A stretch of DNA of 64,000 nt from Bacteroidota bacterium (GCA_947504725.1 CANNHN010000009.1:1-64000), one strand, 5' to 3'. Shown: positions 44,919-54,201, counted from the stretch's first letter. Numbers and translations: made by a program. The notes: a model not told the origin generated them from the letters alone.

Positions 44919-45968
44919 TTAAAGGATTAACATTGCGTCTCCGTAAGTATAAAAGTTATACTTTTCTTTGATTGCTTCTTTGTATGCTTTCATCATCAAA
45001 TCGTATCCACCAAATGCACAAACCATCATCAATAAAGTAGATTCTGGAGTATGGAAATTTGTAATCATACAATTCGCTACACTGAAATCATACGGAGGAA
45101 AAATAAATTTGTTTGTCCAACCATCATACGGCTTAACAAATCCATCTGTACTTACCGATGTTTCGATCGCACGCATAGAAGTTGTTCCCACACAACATAC
45201 TTTCTTTTTTGTTTCACGTGCTGAATTGATAATTTTACAATCTTTATCAGAAATGTAAGCTTGCTCCGAATCCATTTTGTGTTTCGTCAAATCTTCTACT
45301 TCTACAGTTCTGAATGTTCCTAATCCAACATGTAACGTAACATTTGCAAAATTTACACCTTTCAATTCAAGACGTTTCAATAGTTCACGACTAAAGTGCA
45401 AACCTGCTGTTGGCGCAGCCACAGCTCCTTCATTTTTTGCATAAACAGTTTGGTAACGTTCCTTATCTTCTTCCGTTGGTACGCGCTTAATATATTTTGG
45501 CAATGGCGTTTCTCCCATATCGTTTAATGTTTTACGAAATTCTTCGTAAGAACCATCAAACAAAAATCTCAATGTTCGTCCACGCGATGTAGTGTTATCA
45601 ATAACTTCAGCTACTAATGTGTCGTCATCTCCAAAATAAAGCTTATTTCCTATACGAATTTTACGAGCTGGGTCAACTAATACATCCCATAAACGACTTT
45701 CTGCATTTAACTCTCTTAACAAGAACACTTCAATTTTTGCTCCTGTTTTTTCTTTGTTTCCATACATACGCGCTGGAAAAACCTTTGTATCATTCAAAAT
45801 CATGCAATCACCATCCCCGAAATAACTCAATACATCTTTAAACTGCTTGTGTTCAATTTTTCCTGTTTTGCGGTTAACAACCATCAATCGTGCTTCGTCA
45901 CGTGTTTTTGCAGGGGTTTCAGCAATTAATTCTTTTGGTAAATTAAATTTAAACTGTGATAATTTCAT
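44919..45968 (-). CDS. queA: tRNA preQ1 34 S-adenosylmethionine ribosyltransferase-isomerase
   Basis: 349 residues. Signatures: [18 protein letters not shown] near 15-32, [32 protein letters not shown] and [16 protein letters not shown]. It adds the epoxycyclopentane to preQ1 in tRNA during queuosine synthesis. It follows a promoter candidate at 46075-46105 after an AT-rich leader of about 100 nt. Confidence 0.96.
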   Translation of the reverse strand: MKLSQFKFNLPKELIAETPAKTRDEARLMVVNRKTGKIEHKQFKDVLSYFGDGDCMILNDTKVFPARMYGNKEKTGAKIEVFLLRELNAESRLWDVLVDPARKIRIGNKLYFGDDDTLVAEVIDNTTSRGRTLRFLFDGSYEEFRKTLNDMGETPLPKYIKRVPTEEDKERYQTVYAKNEGAVAAPTAGLHFSRELLKRLELKGVNFANVTLHVGLGTFRTVEVEDLTKHKMDSEQAYISDKDCKIINSARETKKKVCCVGTTSMRAIETSVSTDGFVKPYDGWTNKFIFPPYDFSVANCMITNFHTPESTLLMMVCAFGGYDLMMKAYKEAIKEKYNFYTYGDAMLIL

Positions 45969-46074
45969 ATATTTTTTGTTTTGAGTAAGAAGTCTGGAAT
46001 GACGGAAGCAGAACGCTCAGGTTATTTCATAAATCTTACGGGATTTACTTATATGTTTTTGATTAACAAGGGTG

Positions 46075-46105
46075 CAAAAGTAAGCTATTGTAGAGGCGTT
46101 GTCAA
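46075..46105 (-). promoter_or_regulatory. Promoter candidate for queA
   Basis: Read leftward: TTG (46105-46103), 20 bp, TACTTTTG (46082-46075). Both boxes match the Bacteroidota consensus. Predicted leader about 100 nt. Confidence 0.5.
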
Positions 46106-46149
46106 TGAAAATCGTGTTTATTTTGCTTATTGATTGATTTGCAGCACCT

Positions 46150-46863
46150 TTAGGAAGGGATATCAGATTTTAAACTCTGCTCAAAATCCTCAATACTCAT
46201 CGCATCTTCTAATCTATATTCTCCAATTCTTGTTCTGCACAAAGCAATTAAATGTGCACCACTTTTTAAAGCCAAGCCAAAATCTCTTGCCAATGAACGA
46301 ATATAGGTTCCTTTGGAGCAAACCACTCTAAAATCGACTTCAGGCAAAGCGATCCGAGTGATTTCAAATATTGAAATCGTAATTTCTTTTGGTTTTATCT
46401 CTGCTGTTTCACCAGCTCTTGCAATATCATATGCTCTTTTACCGCCAATTTTTATTGCTGAATATAGCGGAGGGGTTTGTTGAATTGTTCCAGTAAACTG
46501 TTTGGTAGTTTCTTTTATCAATTCATCCGTAATGTGATCAATAGGATAAGTTGCATCAATTTCTTTTTCCAAATCAAAACAAGCTGTTGTTGCACCAATA
46601 TAAAATGTGCCTGTATATTCTTTTTCTTGAGCTTGATAACTCTCAATATTTTTTGTCTGTTTACCTGTACAAACAATCAACAAACCAGTTGCAAGAGGAT
46701 CCAACGTTCCGGCATGACCAATTTTTGGTTGCACTTTTTTACCATCTAAAATTAACGAAGGATGATTTTTGATTAACCATTTCATTTTATTCACCACTTG
46801 AAAGGATGTCCATTTAAGTGGTTTATGAATGAGTAGGACTTCTCCTGTTCTGAAATCGGTCAT
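46150..46863 (-). CDS. truB: tRNA pseudouridine(55) synthase
   Basis: 237 residues. The catalytic Asp is D55 in GHAGTLDPLATGLLIVC; N-terminal DKPxGxTS motif is present as HKPLKWTSFQVV, and KGTYIRSLARDFG is the RNA-binding block. It modifies U55 of tRNA. The gene starts 5 nt after the uppP stop. Confidence 0.96.
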   Translation of the reverse strand: MTDFRTGEVLLIHKPLKWTSFQVVNKMKWLIKNHPSLILDGKKVQPKIGHAGTLDPLATGLLIVCTGKQTKNIESYQAQEKEYTGTFYIGATTACFDLEKEIDATYPIDHITDELIKETTKQFTGTIQQTPPLYSAIKIGGKRAYDIARAGETAEIKPKEITISIFEITRIALPEVDFRVVCSKGTYIRSLARDFGLALKSGAHLIALCRTRIGEYRLEDAMSIEDFEQSLKSDIPS

Positions 46864-46868
46864 TAAAT

Positions 46869-47660
46869 TTATGGAGTAAGTTGCAGACCAGTGCTAAGTG
46901 CATACGCTAAAAACAATGCACCAAGTATGATTCGGTAGTATCCGAAATGTTTGAATCCGTATTTATTCAAGAACGCAATGAATCCTTTAATTGCAAGAAG
47001 TGCAACAATAAAAGCAACAAATCCACCTAACAATAAAATGGCAATGTCTTCACTATGAATATTATCTTTCTCTTTTAACAAATCGTACCCCGATGCAGCA
47101 AACATGGTTGGTATCGCTAGTAAAAAAGAAAACTCCGCTGCTTGTTTGCGATCAAATCCTGCAAACACTCCTCCGAATATTGTTGCTGCTGCACGAGAAA
47201 CACCTGGCACCATCGACACACATTGTATCAATCCAATTTTGAGTGCTCCTAAATAACTTATGTCTTCGACATGTTTATACTCCGATTGTTTTTTCTCTGT
47301 CCATTTATCCAACAAAATCAAAACTACTCCACCCACAATTAATGAAATACTAACCGTAAACGGATTGAACAAATAATGTTTGATGGCTTTGTATGCAAAG
47401 AATCCGATAATTCCTGTAGGAAGAAATGCAACTCCTAATTTTAAATAAATATCTATGCCGACAAAAAAACGTTTGAAGTACATAAATACCACAGCCATAA
47501 TTGCACCCAGCTGAATCACAATCTCAAAAGTTTTTGCAAATTCTTTGTCCTGAATGTTCATCAACGAATCAGCTAAAATCATATGCCCAGTTGAAGACAC
47601 AGGTAGAAACTCTGTTATTCCTTCAATGATGGCAATAATAATAGCTTGTAGATAAGTCAT
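46869..47660 (-). CDS. uppP: Undecaprenyl-diphosphate phosphatase
   Basis: 263 residues, seven or eight membrane helices. Catalytic motifs are EGITEFLPVSSTGHMIL (13-29) and the P-loop-like PGVSRAAATI. It recycles the lipid carrier for peptidoglycan and O-antigen. A palindromic repeat (47681-47713) occupies most of the 54-nt gap to the upstream DUF3098 gene. Confidence 0.96.
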   Translation of the reverse strand: MTYLQAIIIAIIEGITEFLPVSSTGHMILADSLMNIQDKEFAKTFEIVIQLGAIMAVVFMYFKRFFVGIDIYLKLGVAFLPTGIIGFFAYKAIKHYLFNPFTVSISLIVGGVVLILLDKWTEKKQSEYKHVEDISYLGALKIGLIQCVSMVPGVSRAAATIFGGVFAGFDRKQAAEFSFLLAIPTMFAASGYDLLKEKDNIHSEDIAILLLGGFVAFIVALLAIKGFIAFLNKYGFKHFGYYRIILGALFLAYALSTGLQLTP

Positions 47661-47680
47661 GAAATTGTAATTGAAAACAA

Positions 47681-47713
47681 CTCCCTCTCCTTTGGAGAGG
47701 GTTGGGGTGAGGT
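47681..47713. repeat. GC-rich palindromic cassette between DUF3098 and uppP
   Basis: CCCTCTCCTTTGGAGAGGG (8-bp stem) followed by TTGGGGTGAGGT. It is the same element that occurs three times inside leuS, differing by TT for CC in the tail. It ends 2 nt before the DUF3098 stop codon. Confidence 0.9.
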
Positions 47714-47714
47714 A

Positions 47715-47960
47715 TTAGTGTTTCGATTTTTTCATGATGGCATAAAGCACCACTACAAAACCAGTCAATATAACAATAGGAGATAAAGTAATTCGTCTGA
47801 AACTAAAAATTTCATCTGCATTGAACTCATTTGGATTTTCTGAGCCTCCGCCAACCATCAACATATAACCAATAGCAACTATTACTACGCCAACAATTAG
47901 AATACGATAGTTTTCTTTTGTGAAAGCAAAACCTGGTTGTTTTTTTGATTCTTTACTCAT
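47715..47960 (-). CDS. DUF3098 small membrane protein
   Basis: 81 residues with two membrane helices (about 20-37 and 57-75) and a GGGSENPNEFNADEIFSFRR loop between them. Family known from Bacteroidota, usually beside ftsX and uppP as here. Possibly linked to cell-envelope growth or division; no mechanism can be read. Confidence 0.88.
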   Translation of the reverse strand: MSKESKKQPGFAFTKENYRILIVGVVIVAIGYMLMVGGGSENPNEFNADEIFSFRRITLSPIVILTGFVVVLYAIMKKSKH

Positions 47961-47982
47961 TGTGATGAATTATTTAGTGAGG

Positions 47983-47990
47983 CAAATGTA
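47983..47990 (-). promoter_or_regulatory. Candidate -7 box for DUF3098-uppP-truB
   Basis: Leftward TACATTTG is an exact TAnnTTTG match, 22 nt before the DUF3098 start. The -33 position is poorly matched. Confidence 0.35.
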
Positions 47991-48030
47991 ATAAAATTTG
48001 CCGAAAAAGGATGTTAAAAAAAGTGAACTT

Positions 48031-48085
48031 CTCGTCCCTCGACTCCGCTCGGGATGACCTCCCTTCGGTCGCGCTCGAAGTGACA
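48031..48085. repeat. REP-like GACTCCGCTCGGGATGAC cluster
   Basis: Contains CTCGACTCCGCTCGGGATGA and CTTCGGTCGCGCTCGAAGTG, two inverted/variant units of the same family as at 14923-14992. It lies between ftsX and DUF3098. Confidence 0.75.
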
Positions 48086-48101
48086 AAAAGGAATGTCTAT
48101 T

Positions 48102-48971
48102 TTAATAATACAATTCGTCCGATTTTAGTCGCAAATACTTGCGAACCGCCAAAGATGTACTAATCCAGGAGATAACAATGCCCAATAGAATCACGATTCC
48201 AAACAAGGATGCCAGCATATTTGGATCCTGCAACTCAGCCAATTCAGGCAACTGCTTTTGAAGAAAATAAAGGAACCCAATCAACATTCCGATAGCGATT
48301 CCCGCTCCGTAAATACCATGTCGAATACCTTTCAGCACAAATGGCAATCGAATAAATCCTTGGGTTGCACCCACCAATTGCATCGTTTTTATAATAAAAC
48401 GTTTGCTGTAAATGGATAAACGAATGGTGTTGTTTATCAATGCCAGAGCAATAAACATCAACACACTACTGATAATTAAAACCCATAAACTCAAGGTATT
48501 TACATTCTCGTTGATGCTATTTACAAGGGATTTTTGATAAATCACTTCCTTTACCAGATTTGTTGCCAACAAATCACTTTCTATCCAAGCCAAACTATCT
48601 GCATTGGCATAGTCTGCTTTCAATTTTACTGAAATGGAGGCCGACAAAGGATTAAATCCTAAAAAGTCGATAAAATCCTCACCAATATCTTCTTGTAATT
48701 TCTTTGCTGCTTCTTCTTTAGAGATGGACTGTGTCGACTTTACATAATCCGAAGCGTCTAATGTTTTGATTAAATGTTGAACATCCACTTCCTTCGCATT
48801 GTCATTGATAACAACCTGTACACCTATGTTTTCCTTGAAATTATCAGATAATTTTCGGGTATTTAAGATGATAATTCCCAACAATCCCAGCATGAACAAT
48901 ACCAGTGAAAGACTCACTACTGTTGTGATGGAAGACCCCGTTAATCTGCGTTTTGAATATTTATCCGACAC
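48102..48971 (-). CDS. ftsX: Cell division protein FtsX (ABC transporter permease)
   Basis: 289 residues. One N-terminal membrane helix (about 18-35), a periplasmic domain with the AKEVDVQHLIKTLDAS region, and three C-terminal helices (about 163-185, 215-235, 255-275). The final FtsX block is ISTSLAVRKYLRLKSDELYY. With FtsE it activates peptidoglycan hydrolases at the septum. ftsE is not adjacent. Confidence 0.94.
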   Translation of the reverse strand: MSDKYSKRRLTGSSITTVVSLSLVLFMLGLLGIIILNTRKLSDNFKENIGVQVVINDNAKEVDVQHLIKTLDASDYVKSTQSISKEEAAKKLQEDIGEDFIDFLGFNPLSASISVKLKADYANADSLAWIESDLLATNLVKEVIYQKSLVNSINENVNTLSLWVLIISSVLMFIALALINNTIRLSIYSKRFIIKTMQLVGATQGFIRLPFVLKGIRHGIYGAGIAIGMLIGFLYFLQKQLPELAELQDPNMLASLFGIVILLGIVISWISTSLAVRKYLRLKSDELYY

Positions 48972-49162
48972 TTATTGAATGTTGATTGATGATTTATGAA
49001 TGTTGAATTCTTAAGTTCTGATTGCTAAATTATCTTTAAAGCAAGCACAAATTCAACCTTCTATAAATTGAAATAAACAATCAAACGTTAATAACCTTGC
49101 CCCATTTACAAATTCCCACCTATTTCGTATATTCGCTCCTCAAAATTTTGAATAATAACACA

Positions 49163-51949
49163 ATGGAATACAATTTCAGAGAAGTAGAAAAGAAGTGGCA
49201 AGCATACTGGGCAAAGAACAAAACCTTTCGTCCAGAAGAAAAATCATCTAAACCAAAATACTACGTTTTGGATATGTTTCCGTATCCAAGTGGAGCAGGT
49301 TTGCACGTTGGTCATCCATTGGGTTACATTGCTTCTGATATTTTTGCACGCTACAAACGTTTGAAAGGATTCAACGTATTGCATCCAATGGGTTACGATT
49401 CATTTGGTTTGCCTGCTGAACAATATGCAATTCAAACCGGACAGCATCCTGAAATCACTACAAAAACAAACATCGCACGTTACCGCGAACAATTAGATAA
49501 AATTGGATTTTCGTTTGACTGGGACCGAGAAGTAAGAACTTCAAATCCTGATTATTATAAATGGACACAATGGATTTTTATTCAGCTTTTTAATTCCTGG
49601 TACAATCCAACTACGAACAAAGCCGAGAACATCTCAACACTAATTGAACAGTTTCGGAGCGGCTCCCTCTCCTTTGGAGAGGGCCGGGGTGAGGTCTGGG
49701 ATGCTCTTTCGGAAAAAGAAAAGTCTGATATTTTACTAGAACATCGTCTTGCATACTTGAGTGATACGATGGTGAACTGGTGCCCTCAATTGGGAACTGT
49801 ATTAGCGAATGAAGAAGTGAAAGACGGAGTTTCGGAGCGTGGCGGATATCCTGTTGAACGCAAGTTGATGAAGCAATGGAGTTTGCGAATCACTGCTTAT
49901 GCAGAGAGATTACTGAATGATTTAGAGGGCATTGATTGGACTGAATCCATCAAAGAAGCACAACGCAATTGGATTGGAAAATCAGAAGGCACTAGTCTTC
50001 GTTTTGCAATCGCCCCCTCTCCTTCAGGAGAGGGCCGGGGTGAGGCAGAGATTGAAGTATTTACTACTCGTCCTGATACTGTTTTCGGAGTTTCTTTTGT
50101 AACGCTTGCTCCGGAGCATGAATTAGTTGCTCAATTGACAACACCTCAACAAAAAAATGCGGTGGAAGAATACATCACGTTTGCAAAAAACAGAAGTGAA
50201 CGTGAACGAATGGCGGATGTAAAAAAGATCACTGGCGTTTTTACTGGAGCATATGTACTTCATCCATTCACTGGAAAACAAATTCCAATTTGGTTAGGTG
50301 ATTACGTTTTAGCTGGTTACGGAACTGGCGCAGTAATGGCTGTTCCTGGACATGATTCACGCGATTACGCTTTTGCTAAACATTTTGATTTACCAATTAT
50401 TGAAGTAGTTGCAGGTGGCGATTTATCAAAAGAATCTTATGATGCGAAAGAAGGAAAATTAATTAATTCTGATTTCTTAAACGGTCTCGAAGTGAAAGAT
50501 GCCGTTAAAAAAGCGATTGCAAAAATTGAAGAACAAGGATTAGGAAAAGGAAAAACAAATTTTCGTTTGCGTGATGCGATTTTTGGTCGCCAACGTTATT
50601 GGGGAGAACCAATTCCTGTTTATTATGAAAACGGAATTCCAAAAGTATTGGATGAAAAAGAATTGCCACTTATACTTCCTGAAGTAGATAAATATCTTCC
50701 TACAGAAACAGGTGAACCACCATTGGCAAGAGCAACAAATTGGCGTTACTCTTCTCCCTCTCCTTCAGGAGAGGGCCGGGGTGAGGTACACGAATACGAA
50801 TATTCCACCATGCCTGGATGGGCTGGTTCATCTTGGTATTTCTTGCGTTACATGGATGCTCACAATGAAAAAGAATTTGTATCCAAAGACGCTGCTAACT
50901 ATTGGCAGAATGTGGATTTATACATTGGTGGTGCAGAGCACGCAACCGGACATTTATTGTACGTACGTTTCTGGACAAAATTTCTGAATGATTTAGGATT
51001 AATTCCTGTAAGTGAACCAGCGAAGAAGTTGATTAATCAAGGGATGATTCAAGGGGTGAGTAGTTTTGTGTATAGATTAGGAACATCGAATAAATATGTT
51101 TCTTTCGGTTTAAAAAAAGATTATGATGTTACTCCGCTTCATGTTGATGTGAACATTGTAAATAATAATGTTCTTGATATTGAAGCTTTCAAAAATTGGA
51201 GAGAAGAAAATAAAAACGCAGAATTTATTTTAGAAGATGGAAAATACATCTGCGGAAGCGAAGTAGAAAAAATGTCCAAATCTAAATGGAATGTGGTTTC
51301 ACCAGACTTAATTGTTGAACAACAAGGTGCTGATTGTCTTCGCTTATACGAAATGTTTCTTGGTCCGTTAGAACAAAGCAAACCATGGAATACCAGCGGA
51401 ATTAGTGGTGTTAGCAACTTCATCCGTAAGCTTTGGAGATTGTATCACAACGGTGAAGCATTAAATGTTTCTGATGAAGCTTCAACAAAACCAGAATTAA
51501 AAGCGCTACATAAAACCATCAAAAAAATCGCTTATGATATTGAGAATTTTTCTTTCAATACTTCTGTGAGTAATTTTATGATTTGTGTAAATGAATTGAC
51601 CGATTTAAAATGCAACAAACGTGAAATATTGGAACCACTTGCAATCATCATCGCTCCGTATGCACCACACATTGCAGAAGAACTTTGGAGTAAGCTGGGA
51701 CATACCACAAGTGTTTCTTACGCTACATTTCCAGAATTAAACGAATCGTATTTAGTAGAAAGCGCGTTTAGTTATCCTGTTTCTTTCAATGGAAAAACAC
51801 GTTTCTTTCAAGAGTATGATTTGTCGTTAACCAAGGAACAAATTGAAAAAGAAGTATTGGCTTTGGAACAAACACAAAAATATCTGGAAGGAAAGACCCC
51901 GAAAAAGATAATTGTGGTACATAATAAGATTGTAAATATCGTCATTTAG
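49163..51949 (+). CDS. leuS: Leucine-tRNA ligase with three embedded repeat cassettes
   Basis: 928 residues from ATG 49163 ([16 protein letters not shown]); an in-frame upstream ATG adds 22 unlikely residues. Class Ia catalytic motifs: HIGH as [10 protein letters not shown] and KMSKS as EKMSKSKWN. The CP1 editing domain (about 275-520) has [11 protein letters not shown] and [15 protein letters not shown]. An anticodon-binding domain and a C-terminal tail follow. Three GC-rich cassettes lie in frame at residues about 167-178, 284-294 and 531-541, each giving (S/P)SxGEGRGE. They fall just after the catalytic N-terminal region, at the start of the editing domain and just past it, probably on surface loops. 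All core motifs are intact, so the enzyme is probably active. Confidence 0.97.
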   Translation: MEYNFREVEKKWQAYWAKNKTFRPEEKSSKPKYYVLDMFPYPSGAGLHVGHPLGYIASDIFARYKRLKGFNVLHPMGYDSFGLPAEQYAIQTGQHPEITTKTNIARYREQLDKIGFSFDWDREVRTSNPDYYKWTQWIFIQLFNSWYNPTTNKAENISTLIEQFRSGSLSFGEGRGEVWDALSEKEKSDILLEHRLAYLSDTMVNWCPQLGTVLANEEVKDGVSERGGYPVERKLMKQWSLRITAYAERLLNDLEGIDWTESIKEAQRNWIGKSEGTSLRFAIAPSPSGEGRGEAEIEVFTTRPDTVFGVSFVTLAPEHELVAQLTTPQQKNAVEEYITFAKNRSERERMADVKKITGVFTGAYVLHPFTGKQIPIWLGDYVLAGYGTGAVMAVPGHDSRDYAFAKHFDLPIIEVVAGGDLSKESYDAKEGKLINSDFLNGLEVKDAVKKAIAKIEEQGLGKGKTNFRLRDAIFGRQRYWGEPIPVYYENGIPKVLDEKELPLILPEVDKYLPTETGEPPLARATNWRYSSPSPSGEGRGEVHEYEYSTMPGWAGSSWYFLRYMDAHNEKEFVSKDAANYWQNVDLYIGGAEHATGHLLYVRFWTKFLNDLGLIPVSEPAKKLINQGMIQGVSSFVYRLGTSNKYVSFGLKKDYDVTPLHVDVNIVNNNVLDIEAFKNWREENKNAEFILEDGKYICGSEVEKMSKSKWNVVSPDLIVEQQGADCLRLYEMFLGPLEQSKPWNTSGISGVSNFIRKLWRLYHNGEALNVSDEASTKPELKALHKTIKKIAYDIENFSFNTSVSNFMICVNELTDLKCNKREILEPLAIIIAPYAPHIAEELWSKLGHTTSVSYATFPELNESYLVESAFSYPVSFNGKTRFFQEYDLSLTKEQIEKEVLALEQTQKYLEGKTPKKIIVVHNKIVNIVI
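49663..49695 (+). repeat. Palindromic cassette 1 inside leuS
   Basis: CCCTCTCCTTTGGAGAGGG plus CCGGGGTGAGGT. It translates in the leuS frame as [11 protein letters not shown]. The stem sequence is identical to the intergenic copy at 47681-47713. Confidence 0.92.
50013..50045 (+). repeat. Palindromic cassette 2 inside leuS
   Basis: CCCTCTCCTTCAGGAGAGGG plus CCGGGGTGAGG, translated [11 protein letters not shown]. Its 31-bp core is identical to cassette 3. The loop change TTT to TTCA extends the stem by one pair. Confidence 0.92.
50754..50787 (+). repeat. Palindromic cassette 3 inside leuS
   Basis: Same 31-bp core as cassette 2, 741 bp downstream, in the same reading frame: [11 protein letters not shown]. 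It lies shortly before the conserved [17 protein letters not shown] block. Confidence 0.92.
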
Positions 51950-52002
51950 ATCAAAAAATGGTGGTTTTTGATTAAAAAAGCATCCTTTTGCTTCTTTTTT
52001 TG
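51950..52002 (+). terminator. Weak terminator candidate of leuS
   Basis: Two AT-rich hairpins follow the stop: ATCAAAAA / TTTTTGAT and AAAGCA / TGCTT followed by T7. Either could end the leuS transcript. Confidence 0.4.
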
Positions 52003-52099
52003 CGCTTTTTGATGAAAAAGACCAAAAATGAACGATCCACGATTTTGTTTAAAACACTCACAACAATTCCTAACAAATCTCGTATATAAATAAGCGGTT

Positions 52100-52114
52100 T
52101 GGCACAGCGTTTGA
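52100..52114 (+). promoter_or_regulatory. Sigma-54-like promoter of the DUF3108 gene
   Basis: TGGCAC-AGCGT-TTGA: the -24 GG (52101-52102) and the -12 GA (52113-52114) are separated by exactly 10 bp, as in sigma-54 promoters, where the -12 is normally GC. Predicted start near 52125, about 19 nt before the ATG. Confidence 0.5.
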
Positions 52115-52143
52115 AATAGACTTAATGTCTAAAACTTAAGAAC

Positions 52144-52968
52144 ATGAAAAAGTTTGTTTTAATAGGAACAGTAACAATGATTGCAGGTATCATTTGTTTA
52201 TCATTTGAGACAGATCAATTGCCATCAATCGAAAACAACGGTCCGGTGAAAGAGCTTCCTGTCATCAATAACGAAGCATTTAAACGTGGAGAAATGTTGA
52301 CGTTTCGTATGCACTACGGAATTATAGAAGCAGGTGTTGCCACACTTGGAATTACAGAAGAAGTAAAAGAAATTGCAGGAAGAACAACTTACCATGTTGT
52401 TGGTTTAGGTGAATCTAGAGGTGCTTTTGATCTTTTCTTTAAAGTGCGCGATCGTTACGAAACATATATTGACGATAAGTCGATTGTGCCTTGGATCTTT
52501 TTAAGACATGTAAACGAAGGAGGATATAAAATTGACCAGAGTTATGTGTTTAATCACTACAGCGAAAAAGTAAATGTTGGAAACAATGAGATGTACAACA
52601 TTGAACCGAATATGCAAGACATGTTATCTGCATTTTATGCTGCTAGAAATTTAGATTTAGGTGCTGCAAAACCTGGAGAAATATATTCTATCAACTGTTT
52701 CATGGACAAAGAAGTTTGGCCAATGAAAGTAAAATTTATCGGACGCGAAACAATCACTACCGGACTTGGAACTTTCAAATGCTTGAAATACCGACCGATT
52801 GTACAAAAGGGACGGGTATTCAAACACGAAGAAGATTTAAATGTTTGGATTACGGACGACAAAAATCACATTCCAATTTTAGGACAAGCAAATGTATTGG
52901 TTGGTTCAATCAAAGCAGAATTAAAATCCTACAAAGGATTAGCACATCCGATTGCCAAGGTGAATTAA
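52144..52968 (+). CDS. DUF3108 domain-containing protein
   Basis: 274 residues with an N-terminal signal or anchor helix (MKKFVLIGTVTMIAGIICLS). The DUF3108 domain is at about 45-250: FKRGEMLTFRMHYGIIEAGV, YHVVGLGESRGAFDLFFKVRDRYETYID and VWITDDKNHIPILGQANV. Usually a periplasmic or secreted protein of unknown role, beta-rich. The gene is monocistronic between a sigma-54-like promoter and a strong terminator. Confidence 0.87.
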   Translation: MKKFVLIGTVTMIAGIICLSFETDQLPSIENNGPVKELPVINNEAFKRGEMLTFRMHYGIIEAGVATLGITEEVKEIAGRTTYHVVGLGESRGAFDLFFKVRDRYETYIDDKSIVPWIFLRHVNEGGYKIDQSYVFNHYSEKVNVGNNEMYNIEPNMQDMLSAFYAARNLDLGAAKPGEIYSINCFMDKEVWPMKVKFIGRETITTGLGTFKCLKYRPIVQKGRVFKHEEDLNVWITDDKNHIPILGQANVLVGSIKAELKSYKGLAHPIAKVN

Positions 52969-52986
52969 GCAACATCCCCATAAGCG

Positions 52987-53017
52987 AAAACGCCATTCTA
53001 AAAGAGTGGCGTTTTTT
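52987..53017 (+). terminator. Terminator of the DUF3108 gene
   Basis: Arms AAAACGCCA-TTCT and AGAG-TGGCGTTTT around an AAA loop, followed by a T6 run. Confidence 0.85.
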
Positions 53018-53029
53018 ATTCCCAGCTCC

Positions 53030-53062
53030 CGTCATCCTGAGCTTAGTTGAAGGACAGGGAGA
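53030..53062. repeat. REP-like CGTCATCCTGAGC repeat
   Basis: CCGTCATCCTGAGCTTAGTT followed by GAAGGACAGGG, related to the TCGAGATGAC group in reverse orientation. It lies between the DUF3108 and tryptophan dioxygenase genes. Confidence 0.6.
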
Positions 53063-53144
53063 AAGGTGCGGTCTGACAACTATCATATTTTATAATTATA
53101 AGGTTTTAACTATCTTGCACCTGAAATAACAAAAATGCCGAACA

Positions 53145-54116
53145 ATGGAATTAAAACCTGAAATAGTAGATCGTATTAAATTGTTGGATGAGAAATTCCA
53201 AGCCATGGGACAAGACCTTTCCTCATACCTAGACGGATTGTTGTATGCAGATTATTTAACCTATTGGGATTATATTCATCTCGACACACTTTTAAGTTTA
53301 CAAAGCCCGAAAACACAAATACCTGATGAAGAAATTTTTATCATGTACCATCAAATAACTGAATTGTATTTTAAACTTTGTTTACACGAATACAAACAAA
53401 TTGCAGAAAAGAAAGACATCGATGTAAAATTCTTTTCCGATCGCATTGGTCGGATCAACCGTTATTTCGAAGGATTGATTTCTTCTTTTGACATCATGGT
53501 GGATGGAATGGATCCAAAACAATTTTTGAAATTCAGAATGAGTTTGTTGCCAGCAAGTGGATTTCAATCGGGGCAATATCGTATGATAGAAATTTGTTCT
53601 ACTACTTTTAAAAATTTAGTTGCGAAAGATATTCGTCCAACTTTTTCAGATGATGTGAATGATGCACAAATTGAAAAAATGTATGAACACATTTATTGGA
53701 AAGCAGGCGCAACAGAGCTTGCAACTGGTAAAAAAACATTGACGCTTGTTCAGTTCGAAGAAAAATATCAAAAAATATTTATTGACTTAGCGAAAAAATT
53801 CAAGACTGGAAATTTATTAGCCATCTACAAATCGCTGTCAGCTGAAGATCAAAAAAACGAAAAATTAATTTTAGCATTGCGTCAAATGGATGTGAATGTA
53901 AACATCAATTGGCCGCTATCACATTATAAATCTGCGGTGCGCTATCTACAAAAAGACCCTGAAGATATTGCCGCTACAGGTGGAACAAACTGGCAAAAAT
54001 ATTTACCCCCTCGTTTTCAAAAGCGTATTTTTTATCCTGAATTATGGAATGATCAAGAAGTAGATGAGTGGGGAAAAAGTTGGGTAAAGAGTGTTGCTTT
54101 CGGTAGCCCCTCCTAG
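53145..54116 (+). CDS. kynA: Tryptophan 2,3-dioxygenase
   Basis: 323 residues, heme enzyme of the TDO family. Signatures: YLTYWDYIHLDTLLSLQ (about 38-54), YHQITELYFKLCLHEYKQI, LLPASGFQSGQYRMIE and the GATELATGK loop. It opens the indole ring of tryptophan to N-formylkynurenine. The C-terminus (FGSPS) and stop codon come from a repeat element shared with the convergent gene. Other kynurenine genes are not here. Confidence 0.92.
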   Translation: MELKPEIVDRIKLLDEKFQAMGQDLSSYLDGLLYADYLTYWDYIHLDTLLSLQSPKTQIPDEEIFIMYHQITELYFKLCLHEYKQIAEKKDIDVKFFSDRIGRINRYFEGLISSFDIMVDGMDPKQFLKFRMSLLPASGFQSGQYRMIEICSTTFKNLVAKDIRPTFSDDVNDAQIEKMYEHIYWKAGATELATGKKTLTLVQFEEKYQKIFIDLAKKFKTGNLLAIYKSLSAEDQKNEKLILALRQMDVNVNINWPLSHYKSAVRYLQKDPEDIAATGGTNWQKYLPPRFQKRIFYPELWNDQEVDEWGKSWVKSVAFGSPS

Positions 54117-54201
54117 CCTCCCCTGAAGGGGAGGAATAAAAAACCACATTTTTTACGTATTACCCTTTCCCCTTTAGGGGAGAGGATGAAGGAGTGGGGC
54201 T
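54105..54201. repeat. Inverted pair of palindromic repeats at a convergent gene junction
   Basis: The 97-bp unit begins AGCCCC and ends GGGGCT. The left half is CCTCCCCTGAAGGGGAGG; the right half, read in reverse, is CCTCTCCCCTAAAGGGGAAA. The left half supplies the stop codon of the dioxygenase gene; the right half encodes the C-terminal SPTPSSSPLKGKG and stop of the DAHP synthase gene. Confidence 0.88.

Noticed and set aside
49663-50787. leuS interrupted by frameshifts or a pseudogene
   Set aside because: All three cassettes keep the frame, and the HIGH, KMSKS and editing motifs are intact.
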